Origin: Nemertoderma westbladi
Taxonomy: Eukaryota > Xenacoelomorpha > Nemertodermatida > Nemertodermatidae
Assembly: GCA_032718475.1 (NCBI GenBank)
Contig: JAUCBJ010009143.1
Location: forward strand, 62,001-126,000
DNA length: 64,000 nt
Direction of reading: 5' to 3'
A program made the position numbers and the translations under genes. Under the pieces are notes generated by a model. The model saw nothing but the letters and a program-made list of their open reading frames with translations. It made no database searches and had not been told where the DNA came from. Below are positions 28,301-38,100 of the stretch, in pieces (the first letter of the stretch is position 1; each line of letters starts with the position of its first letter).

Positions 28301-29487
28301 ATTTCTCTGGTTTGAGAATGAAGACTTATCCGGCCCAGTGGTTACATACCAGATGTACGTTAGGATATTTGGCGCCCGCGATAGTCCAAACGGCACGCTG
28401 TTTGTTCTAAAGAAAACGGCAACAGCCCAGATTGGTAAGTATCCAGTAGAGGTAATCGAGTCTATATTGAGAAACTTCTATATGGACGACGGATTGGTGT
28501 CTAAGGACACGGCGGAACAAGCCATAGAAGTGGCTCACGGCCTGCAAGAGTGCTTGGCTACAGGGGGATTTCCTCTGAACAAGTTCACTACGAACTCGGA
28601 GGCCCTGTTAGAGTCGTTCCCGGTAAAGGATCGCGGGAGCGGAGACATAGAATTGGGGGTAGAACCAATCCCCATGGCGCGAGTACTGGGACTCGCTTGG
28701 AACCCGAACTCAGATAAGTTCCAGGTAAGAGTTAGATTTGAGCCCAGTAGCCCAGACAAAGTTTTGACAAAGAGGATTTGCTTATCGACATTAAGTAGAC
28801 TATTTGACCCGATGAACTTTATCAGTCCGGTTATATTACAGGCACGAGCGTGCATGAGGAAAATTTGGTTGTCCGACCTAGAGTGGGACGAACCAATATC
28901 TCCTATACATGCAAAGCAGTGGAGGGAGTGGGAAGCCGAGTTGCATCTATTGAAAAATATAGATGTACCCCGATCCTACTTTCCGAATCAGCTGGTATTT
29001 CCAGCTGATCTCGAACTGCATCTGTTTAGTGACGCAAGTGACACCGGCTTTGGTATGGTAGCCTACCTTCGCCGAGAGGTAAGTCAGGACAAATTTGAGA
29101 CGGCTTTTGTGACTTCTAGATCAAAGACAATGCCGGTCAAATATATGACTGTCCCTCGTGCAGAGTTACAGGCGGCTGTAGTCTCAGTCGAGGTAAGTAA
29201 GCAGATAACTGAGGAGTTAGATACGACATTGACCTTATTCTATTGGACGGACGCATCCTTAGTGTTAGTGTACATTGCGGCCGACAATATTGCACTAAAG
29301 ACATTTGTGGCCAATAGACGCGCTCAGATCGTTGACTTTTCGACGAAGGAACAATGGAGACATTGTCCGGGAGTGTTAAACCCGGCCGACATAACTTCGA
29401 GAGGTGCAATGCCGGCGGAATTCTGTCAGGAAGAGTCGCAGGAGTTTTGGTTGCATGGACCTGATTTTCTAACAAGGACACAGGAAC
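25331..29487 (+). mobile_element. BEL/Pao family A copy 2 (A2), truncated at both ends
   Basis: This plus-strand copy is nearly identical to A1. It starts at the position equivalent to A1 11768 (inside gag) and stops at the equivalent of A1 about 2125 (between RNase H and integrase). Both LTRs, the gag N-terminus and integrase are missing. It is not interrupted by the LINE, so it shows the ancestral arrangement. The clean ends at satellite on one side and unrelated gag-like sequence on the other do not look like integration by integrase. Confidence 0.92.
25333..27689 (+). pseudogene. BEL/Pao A2: gag core, zinc knuckles, protease, start of RT
   Basis: The frame is open from the satellite junction (first ATG at 25431). 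It encodes the gag core (FMGNHKHWRTFKTYV near 25626), zinc knuckles (26345-26570) and a retropepsin with VMLDTAS near 26860, then the linker toward RT. It ends at an in-frame TAG at 27687-27689. At the same place A1 has a glutamine codon (CAG), so this is a single nonsense change private to A2. The same frame continues right after the stop. Many AG|GTAAG motifs lie in this frame (25484, 25578, 26369 and 27111). Confidence 0.9.
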
Positions 29488-29543
29488 AGACTTCAGCGGA
29501 AAGCGACCTCCGAGACCCATTACGCCGACCGTTACGACATTAG
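27696..29543 (+). pseudogene. BEL/Pao A2: RT and RNase H, integrase missing
   Basis: This continues the same frame after the nonsense codon. RT landmarks are VRVVNDCAA, CDIEAMFHQV and an intact YMDD at 28479-28490, which A1 has lost. The peptidase_A17/RNase H part includes FSDASDTGFG near 29025, YWTDAS near 29240 and CPGVLNPADITSRG near 29365. Similarity to A1 stops at about 29487, in the linker before integrase. The frame then runs 18 codons into unrelated sequence and stops. Without integrase and LTRs it cannot move by itself. Confidence 0.9.
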
Positions 29544-29924
29544 ATCCGTATACGGAGATTAAACCCTGTTCGACACCCAGTTTGATAGAGACGGCAGCGG
29601 CCATTTCGCTGTACCGAGCCTACAAGGATCTAGAGGCGCGGCGCGAAGCGGCACGGGACTCGGGTACCAAACCCGCGGGTTTGGAGCTCTCGAGTCCCTG
29701 GACTACGTTTACTTTGCCTCACCGAGTGAGAAGCCTCACGCCTAAGCATCAGGACGACATAGACGCGTTGCGGCAGGAGGAGCGAGCGGCGAAGGCGAAA
29801 GAGTTATTTGAGAATAGGATAGCGGAGTATAATAAGGCCGCGGATAGGCATCAAGAGGAGACGAGGAGAGTGACCGGATTTGTTCCACAGGTCGTATCTC
29901 AACCCCGACCGGTGTATTATTCTT
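29488..29924 (+). pseudogene. Coiled-coil gag-like fragment fused behind A2
   Basis: In a different frame from pol, this stretch is open for about 150 codons. It reads GKRPPRPITPTVTTLDPY, then an Ala/Glu/Arg-rich helix (SLYRAYKDLEARREA; RQEERAAKAKELFENRIAEY), then a short Pro-rich end that runs into SatA. Composition and GC-rich codon use resemble the gag N-termini of families A and B, but it matches neither by eye. It is probably gag of another BEL/Pao relative. There is no good start codon; an early TTG is not convincing. The order pol then gag-like is reversed from a normal element. Confidence 0.5.
29667..29684. other. 18-bp perfect palindrome in coding text
   Basis: CCAAACCCGCGGGTTTGG is its own reverse complement. 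One-mismatch versions lie in A1 at 1803-1820 and 12149-12166. At 1803 and 29667 the codons give the same peptide, KPAGL. Confidence 0.6.
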
Positions 29925-30941
29925 ACCAAAACATTGTAGCTTAGTTCAACCAACGTATAAAAAACTAGTTTAACCAAAACATTGTAGCTTAGTTCAACCA
30001 ACGTATAAAAAACTAGTTCAACCAAAACATTGTAGCTTAGTTCAACCAACGTATGAAAAGAAAACTAGTTCAACCAAAACATTGTAGCTTAGTTCAACCA
30101 ACGTATAAAAAACTAGTTCAACCAAAACATTGCAGCTTAGTTCAACCAACGTATAAAAAACTAGTTCAACCAAAACATTGTAGCTTAGTTCAACCAACGT
30201 ATGAAAAGAAAACTAGTACAACCAAAACATTGTAGCTTAGTTCAACCAACGTATAAAAAACTAGTTCAACCAAAACATTGTAGCTTAGTTCAACCAACGT
30301 ATGAAAACTAGTTCAACCAAAACATTGTAGCTTAGTTCAACCAACGTACATAAAACTAGTTCAACCAAAACATTGTAGCTTAGTTCAACCAACGTATAAA
30401 AAACTAGTTCAACCAAAACATTGTAGCTTAGTTCAACCAACGTATAAAAAACTAATTCAACCAAAACATTGTAGCTTAGTTCAACCAACGTATAAAAAAC
30501 TAGTTCAACCAAAACATTGTAGCTTAGTTCAACCAACGTATAAAAAACTAGTTCAACCAAAACATTGTAGTTTAATTCAACCAACGTATAAAAAACTAGT
30601 TCAACCAAAACATTGTAGCTTAGTTCAACCAACGTATAAAAAACTAGTTCAACCAAAACATTGTAGCTTAGTTCAACCAACGTATAAAAAACTAGTTCAA
30701 CCAAAACATTGTAGCTTAGTTCAACCAACGTATAAAAAACTAGTTCAACCAAAACATTGTAGCTTAGTTCAACAAACGTATGAAAACTAGTTCAACCAAA
30801 ACATTGTAGCTTAGTTCAACCAACGTACATAAAACTAGTTCAACCAAAACATTGTAGCTTAGTTCAACCAACGTATAAAAAACTAGTTCAACCAAAACAT
30901 TGTAGCTTAGTTCAACCAACGTATAAAAAACTAGTTCAACC
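29925..30941. repeat. SatA (48-bp satellite), right block
   Basis: About 21 units of 48 bp, with some 52-bp variants. Each unit is itself two diverged 24-bp halves, both starting TAGTTCAACCAA. One continues AACATTGTAGCT and the other CGTATAAAAAAC. Units are very similar to each other. Long open frames on both strands here are only the result of a period divisible by three, not genes. The block ends exactly where the 863-bp repeat begins (30942). Confidence 0.95.
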
Positions 30942-31804
30942 TGTTCGCGCTTTCAGACCTTTGGCAGTTTAACCCACCAAATTAAGATGTCTTCTAGATA
31001 TTAAATCTGCTTTTAGTCTATGACAAGTATTTGATTTACTACACTAGTCGAAACCAATCCGTGCGCGACCATTCACCCGCTGGATATTCCCGGGAGATTG
31101 GGTTCGACGGTTTAATTTTTATTGCTATGTAAGCCTAATGTATTATTCGACTGACAGTATTATATAATCTCTGACAATATTATTCACCTTCGGTAATATT
31201 AACAGTTCCTTTAGGACGTGGCGCTTTATCTATATAAACAGAGTTATGACTTAAACTACTCACAACGATATGGCTTAATTATAATTCACATATATGGCGC
31301 ATTCTTTAGGAATTGCTTCTTTAACAGACTCACTCATACACAATGCTGCACAATACTGCATACTAATCTGCCAATCTTCACTGATTTTAGTCACATATAA
31401 AAGGAACACAGGCTGACTCATGTAGGGTCTATCAAATAACATTAGATTCACTTCAAACCACTTTAACATAAGTCACAATCGTTATTGGTAACCTTTCTCT
31501 CTTACCTTCGGTATATCAAGAATATTGGGTTACGGGGTTATTTATCGTTATTCCAAATATAATAATCCATCAACCATATTATGAAGAACTGACAGTAAAT
31601 AGCAGTATAAAACAACAACTGAACAGTTAGGTAGATCGGTACGTCAGTACCGGTATGTCAGCAGGTAGTCGTTTGTTGCGGTCCGTTAAAGGATATATGC
31701 CCTTTATAATTAAACCTACTAGTGTACGACTAAAAAGCAGTACAGCACAAAATACTTCCAAGCCGTTCTTTCTTTGGCTGAAGACTGAATGTAAACACTG
31801 CACA
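30942..31804 (-). repeat. 863-bp terminal direct repeat, left copy (candidate 3' LTR)
   Basis: It starts TGTTCGCGCTTTCAG and ends AACACTGCACA on the plus strand. The only difference I noticed from the right copy is C for T near 31023. Its left border coincides with the end of SatA. Short open frames inside it recur identically in the other copy and have no recognisable product. Confidence 0.8.
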
Positions 31805-33218
31805 TAGGCATTGCGTCATTTCTCGGAAATTTTCTGTACAAGGAGCCACAAAAACGCTCTCATTGGCTGACTGAACTGAGAGACGCCGTAGAACAAAGGA
31901 AATCAACACGTATGAATGTCAGCTGTTAACCGTAGTCATAGTAACTACTGTTCAAGAGTAGCTATCACCCCTTTGCGTCACGAATTGCCATAGAATCATA
32001 AAATATGCCTTTCACAGTACACATACGGAGGAAATAGGTCTTAGATCCTCTAAAAACACCGATACAGCAATAATACGGTCTCTTACACTTATTAAATCAA
32101 CTACAGAGTATTTTAATGTAAAAGATAATAAAAATAACGGGGCAATTCAGCAAAGGCTTTTACACCGCTCCCAGAAAATGGGATTTTCAGTCTATAAAAT
32201 ATAAAAATCACAGTTTCTAAAACATAAAGATACTCTAAACAGTTAGTCTTTCTTACGCAGACGGCGTTTACGCAGTTTTTTGAGGCTAGCAAGAGTCTTT
32301 TTCTCTTTGGGGGGAGCCACTTTACTAGGAGGGCCATAACTCCTGGGTGAAGGGTGCAATATGATTGCATCAGAAGGTGTAGGATTGTGGTCGAGGTATC
32401 TGCCGTTTCGATATGCTTCTCCTCGAGCTGATTTTCCTCCGCTCGTAGCTGGATACGTTCATCCAAAAACTCTCGCAGAGAATAGGATCGTCCAAGTTCG
32501 ATAACTTCTTAGAGATTCTGGATTTCCCAATCGAATTGAGATAAGGCCAATTCGTTTATCGATTGGACTCACTGTTATAACTTACGTTTATCTGAACAAA
32601 CGCAGGTTTCCCTTTTGATCTTTATAAAATAGCGTTTAACTCGTTTCATACAACGCTCTCCTTCACCTTGATGAGGGGTTGTATCGCGTTAAACGTGGAC
32701 GACCATACGGTTGGATAGTGATATTAGGTGTCCGCGTCACAATCCGGCTAGGTAAGATGGGCGGCTAGCTAGAAATCACTGTCGGAGTGTTACCGATTAA
32801 TTGTTAGGGTAGCACTAGATCTTTGAACAGTGAATACAGTCCGCGAGGATCCGCGACACCACCAAGATCGCAGGTCTGAGGTCCAACTAAGGAATGAGGA
32901 GGTTTGACCGAGTATTCCGGGACTCTGATCGTAGGTTTACTCCAGGATCGTTCGAGCCGAGTGAGCATAGGTGATACGTCAACAAGTTTCGGTTTACGTG
33001 GATGTTTATGTCTTTCCGTTTATTAGTTGGGTCTAGGGCATTTATCGTAATAATACCAAAGACGCACGTCTGGTAGGGTAAACGCGGGTGATATTTGTTG
33101 TTACAATGCTTCTATCAAGAATTCCAAATATACGTTGGAGTTACCGCGTCCATTTGTTTCTTAAGTGTCTTTTCTTTAGAGTCGATTTCGAATAGAATTT
33201 TCGCATTCGAATTTCAGT
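31805..33218 (-). other. Downstream region of family B with broken coding stretches
   Basis: No intact gene is present, but three minus-strand stretches look like former coding sequence because of their length and polar, Pro/Arg/Glu-rich make-up. They are 33019-32814 (KHPRKPKLVDVSPMLTRLER and more), about 32770-32663 (PSRIVTRTPNITIQPYGRPR), and about 32575-32243. The last has two frames: INELALSQFDWEIQNL, stop, then EVIELGRSYSLREFLDERIQ and an acidic helix, with a shift to a frame ending in a Lys/Arg-rich tail. I recognise no domain. They could be exons or remnants of an extra gene in the position where some LTR elements carry env, but nothing here resembles an envelope protein. Confidence 0.35.
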
Positions 33219-33524
33219 TTATGGTTCCGACTCCGCTGGGCAGGATATATAGTCGACATAGTCCGTATTGTGTAAATCGATAGGATGACCAGTAGTTAAG
33301 AAGCCCATATACGTACCATTACGCTGCGTATATCGAGCAGCGAATTTTCTATAGTCCAACTCACGCGTGAGCTGCTCTTGGGACATTGGCGGTTCGTTAT
33401 AACGACCATCGTCCTCCGCAGCAGTTGGACTAACGTCGCCGCGTATTAAGCTATCAACAAACGCTTGTAAAAGTAGAGTATATCGCTCCCCGATACCAAG
33501 ACCATCTTCTATCAACTCCGTCAT
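33219..33524 (-). CDS. Small acidic ORF downstream of family B pol, unknown function
   Basis: From the ATG at 33522-33524 this frame encodes 101 residues (MTELIEDGLGIGERYTLLLQ through CPAESEP). I chose this ATG rather than the longer frame because the upstream part reads like non-coding text. The protein is acidic and mainly helical in the first half, with no membrane segment, signal peptide or zinc motif and no family I recognise. It lies 1.65 kb downstream of the pol stop on the same strand, inside the unit bounded by the 863-bp repeats. It could be an accessory gene or one exon of a spliced gene together with the stretches at 33019-32243, or a chance frame. Confidence 0.35.
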   Translation of the reverse strand: MTELIEDGLGIGERYTLLLQAFVDSLIRGDVSPTAAEDDGRYNEPPMSQEQLTRELDYRKFAARYTQRNGTYMGFLTTGHPIDLHNTDYVDYISCPAESEP

Positions 33525-35175
33525 ATCTGCTATATATGAGTTTATCCATATTATAATGAGTCCACATTTAGGCGAGCGGGCGTCGCTGCCTACCCCAATC
33601 AACCCCCGGACAGTACGAGATCCTCAGCGCCGATGTGTCGTCGCCGCTGTACTTTCGCCAACGACGTAGCCGCACAACGACAACGACAACCGGCACAAGT
33701 CACTCAACTGTCCGTCCCAAAGGCTTAGATGTACTTCAGGTTTCCTTGGAGAGTTAGGTTACTCTACGATTGCGACTGGCTACTGTAAACACACCTTAGT
33801 AGTAACATTCGCCTATAAACTCACAAGTACCACACACACAACTTGTCACAAATTACACACACTCGGGTCACTTGTCCGTTAGTCAATGCCTTCCAGAATG
33901 TCACTGTATTATTATGTATCCTTGGATACTATCAGTGCACTATTTATTCCCTATGCTATTCAATGGGACAAGCTTTCTATTGTTCGTTTAACTCAATTCT
34001 AATTCTAGCGTGGTTGTTGCTATGGTGACATTATGCAAAGCTAGCGGTAGAATTAGGGTGATTCCAATGCATACAGATCTGGGATGTTATTTAATAGTAA
34101 TTCTTTAATAGTCAATGTCCTGTTTATACATGACTTTATGAATTTTATCGGCTATTGACTATGTTTGGGAGACTTTCACACTCTCATACGCATGATAAGA
34201 TAAATCTCCGCTCCCTTGATCTATTAATTAATGGAATTTTGGGAACTTTATAAATTGCGTAAAAATGGCAATTTATTAAATTCATTAAAAGGCATGAATT
34301 TAAATTGATTCCCTGAAATTTTATTATTTGATAATTAAATGGACATATTTGGATTCCAGAACATGTCTGGGGACACAAGATCCTTAATTCTATGACAATT
34401 GTCTTTTTAAGAATATCGGTAAATACTACGATATCTTAATTGACTAGAATTATTGAAGGATCTGAATTTTACAGATTTTGATTTATTAGATTTTGTAAAT
34501 ATTAACTAATTAATATTTGAGATGGGCACCGATTTATTCCAGAACTTGTCTGGGGACGTTAACCACTGATTCTAGAATTTGTCTTTCAAGTATATCGGTG
34601 GGTGCCGCGATATCTTAATCGACTAGAATTACAGATGGTCAAAGGGTTTAACAGATTTATTTTGCGTTATACGCTACTGTTAAAGGGACATCACGCTACT
34701 ATATGTATTATTTAATATACGGTATGAGAGCAATATCGCACGAAGCAATGTCAGTGTGAAGAGGCAAGTCGTTTCCAAGGTCTACCCAGAGCTTGGTTTA
34801 GCCGAGACACGAGGATCTGAACTTTGCATTCCTAATACTCTGCCTACCAATAATACTAAATATAGTAGTGGCTTTATTGTACTTTAATAAGTACAGACAC
34901 TCCACCTTACTGTAGTTACGTATTTATAATATAATACGGACAGTAAGGAAAGAGAAAAATAATTATTTCTTCGCCGTCGCACTAAATATAATATAAGTAA
35001 GTATGTACATAATAAACACGAATATATTGCACTATTCTACAAAATAATCGCTAAATAATATTCTACTAAATTAAATAAAACGATTATAATAAAATTACAT
35101 AGTAATACAGACACAAATATAAAAATAATAATAATAATATAAAATAATAGAGTCACACGCCCACTCCGAACGATA
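33525..35175 (-). other. Non-coding region directly after family B pol
   Basis: This AT-rich region contains a degenerate 183-bp tandem duplication (TTCCAGAACATGTCTGGGGA at 34354 and the same with CTTG at 34537). Each copy is followed by a similar ATATCGGT...GATATCTTAAT segment. No gene is evident. It should be 3' untranslated sequence of family B. Confidence 0.5.
34320..34680. repeat. Two-copy 183-bp degenerate tandem duplication
   Basis: Shared blocks in order are TCCAGAAC-TGTCTGGGGAC, ATTCTA-GA-TTGTCTTT, ATATCGGT, CGATATCTTAAT and GACTAGAATTA. They recur at a distance of 183 bases, with the units visibly diverged. Confidence 0.75.
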
Positions 35176-38100
35176 TTAAGTTGGGGAGTCCCTAGATGTC
35201 GGCTGGACCAGGGAAGTGGTCGTGGGAAGAGTTTCTTGCCTTCCATAGTTTCCGGAGAGCTCTCTGTCTCTTTCCAGTAAACATAAACGTCCCACTGGGC
35301 GATTGAGCTGTTGAGTCTCAAAGACTATCCCTGGTTTCTTAAAGTTCCGCCGCATGACGACGAGCTCTACTGATCGCACCAAACCATCGCTCGAGATATA
35401 AGTCTCGATGATACGTCCTGTTTGCCATCGCTTACGTGGGAGATCGGGGTCCACAATAAGCACCATGTCTCCAGCGCTGACGTTTTCTTGCTGCGCAAAC
35501 CACTTAGTTCGAAGTTGTAGAGTGGGCAGGTAATGTTTCTCAAAATGGTCAGCGAAACGACGGGATAGCAACTGCATAAGTTGCCAGGTTCGACGGCAGT
35601 ACTCGTCTCCGTCTGTGATCTCCGATTGCGGGAGCATGGCTACGGGTTTCTTCAGTAGAAAGTGCGCGGGTGTTAGCGCTTCCAGGGAATCAGGATTTGA
35701 AGAGACTGGCATAAGCGGTCTTTCGTTGAGATAGGCGGCGATTTCCTCCATTAACGTCCGCAATAGTTCGTCGGTGAGATAAGCGCGACAAGGCACAATA
35801 AAGTGGAACGCAGTCTTCACGCTCCTAATCAATCTCTCCCAACTTCCTCCCCACCAAGGGGCGTCGGCGGCGTTGAAGGTCCAGCTAGACGCTGTTATCC
35901 TTAGCTGATCGTCCACCTGTCTTTTATTCCAGTCCTTTACGTAAGCTTGAATTTCGTTGTTGGCGCCAATGAAGTTCGTTCCCTTATCCGATCTCATCGT
36001 GTTACTGGTTCCGAAGCGAGCTATCTGTCGTCGTAAACTCAACACGAAGCTGTTGGTGGATAGATCGTTTACCATATCGAGATGGATAGCTCTACAAGTC
36101 ATACAAACGAAGATGACACACCATCTCTTGACTATAGTCCGGGCACGATATACTTCAATAGGGCCAAATAAATCCACACCGGTATTAGTAAAGGGTGGTT
36201 CATAGTAGCTTACTCTTTCCCTAGGTAATTCTGCCTCTCGCTGCGTTAAAGGCCTACTGAATGCTTTCCTACAGGGTATGCAGTTCCTAAGAACTTGGTT
36301 CAGAGCCCTACGGGGTTTATAAAAATAGTAGCGAGTTCGGATTTCGCTCAGAACCCGCTCTCTACCGGCATGGTACAGTTTGCTATGAACATCTACAATC
36401 ATCTTGATTTGTATATCAAGATTTCTAATGAGTATGGGAAACTTGGTGTCAAAGGATAACGGGGCGTTGGTGAGCCGACCTCCAACACGTATTAACCCAT
36501 CTATCATGGTACTAGAGAAGCGATCCCTTAAGCGCATCTGTGGATTTCTTAACAACAGGAAATACTTATCGGAATCCTCATAGCATTGTAGGAGTCTCAG
36601 CATCTGTTTGTTGGTTTCATCATGCTCCTGGTAGCTGATCTTCTCCTTTAGAAACCTGTGGGGTACCTTATATTGGGGAAGATCTTTAACAACATGGACT
36701 CGTGCAGATGTCGATGGAGCATCATCACTATTGGTCTTTGTTCCGGAGTAACGATGATGAAAACATCGTTTCAAATAGGTGACGGCCTTACAGAGCCGAT
36801 TCCAGGAACTGTAGTGACGTATGGCTCTCTGCAAGAGAGGTGAGAGTCCTTGTGAGATATCTGGTATTCCAGATTTCCAATCCTTGTCACGGATTTTCAA
36901 GACTTCTTTCGTCGTGGCGGTGGGTTTCTGATCCAAAGCATCATCTCCGGACGTAAATAATACAGATAGATCAACCGCAGGTTTAAACAACTTCGATTTA
37001 CTCGCTCGAGTTTTGGGTTTAACCTTTTCCGCTCCCTTGGCCTGTCTGATCTCTGCTGTTGTGAGATGGGGTGGCCATTCTTCTTCTTCTCGGTAGAGAA
37101 AGTCGGGTCCACCTAACCATTCGGGAGTATTTACCAATTCCTTTGGAGTCGCTCCTCGGGACGCGATGTCTGCTGGATTAATCGTTCCGGGGCAATGTCT
37201 CCATTGGTCCATCGTCGTGCGACTAAGTATGATGGCTACTCTGTTGGTAACGAAGACGCTGAACTGACAGACTTCATTGGTTATATACTCTAACACGAGT
37301 AAAGCGTCGGTCCAATATACAGTTTTCTCTAATGTATAGTCAATCTGTTCGGTTACATTCCGGCCGATGGCTGTAGCGTATAGAGCCGCTTTCAACTCCG
37401 CTCGAGGAACTTTCAACTTGTTGTTGATTAATGCCTTAGAAGTAACCAAGGCGACTTTGATTCCATCCGGAGTTTCCACTCTTAGGTAGGCTACTATACC
37501 GATTCCCATATCGCTGGCGTCTCCAAACACATGGAGTTGATAGGAATACGTAGGGAGAACATGACCAAAATATGAACGGGAAATTATAAACTCCTCGATC
37601 GCTGGTAGAGAATCTTCCCATTTCATCCACTGCTTCAGTAATTCCCCCTTAAGTGGATCGTCCCATGAGTGGTTTTCAAGCCACATTTGTTGTACTAAAC
37701 TACGAGCAATCAATATAACTGGGCTAATAAATCCCAATGGATCGAAATAGGTGCTCAGTATACTTAAGCAAATCCGTTTGGTTCGAACTGGATTATCTCG
37801 CTGCTTTAGTTGGAAAAACAGGATATCTCTCTCTGTGTCCCATTTCAAGCCGAGTGTCTTGGTTTCTGGCAGATCATCTTTGATCAAATCGAGATCTTTC
37901 GCTCCGCGATCTTCCGCAGGAATCGACTCCAGAAACTCACGGGAGTTGCTGGTGAATTTTGTTAATCGAAAACCACCTCTTTTTAAGCACTCTACCGTTC
38001 CCTTAGCGACCTCAATGGCTTCTTCAACTGGTGGGAGGGACTTCAGATTGTCGTCCATGTATATGTCTTTCTTGATATTGTCGATTACTTCCTTAGAGAA

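Noticed and set aside
29925-30941. 155-codon minus-strand frame of VELVFYTLVELSYN repeats and plus-strand KLVQPKHCS repeats
   Set aside because: Both strands are open because the 48-bp unit has no stops and is divisible by three. The 52-bp variants break the frame and there is no start context or domain.
31218-31469. Short frames inside the 863-bp repeat, recurring at 45684-45935
   Set aside because: They recur only because the repeat is duplicated. They are 60-64 codons on opposite strands with no domain.
30942-31804. Reading the 863-bp repeat as a confirmed LTR of family B
   Set aside because: Without a target duplication, primer site or polypurine tract it remains a candidate. It is listed at reduced confidence.
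31805-35175. An envelope gene for family B
   Set aside because: No signal peptide, furin-like site, fusion segment or membrane anchor is visible in any frame of useful length.
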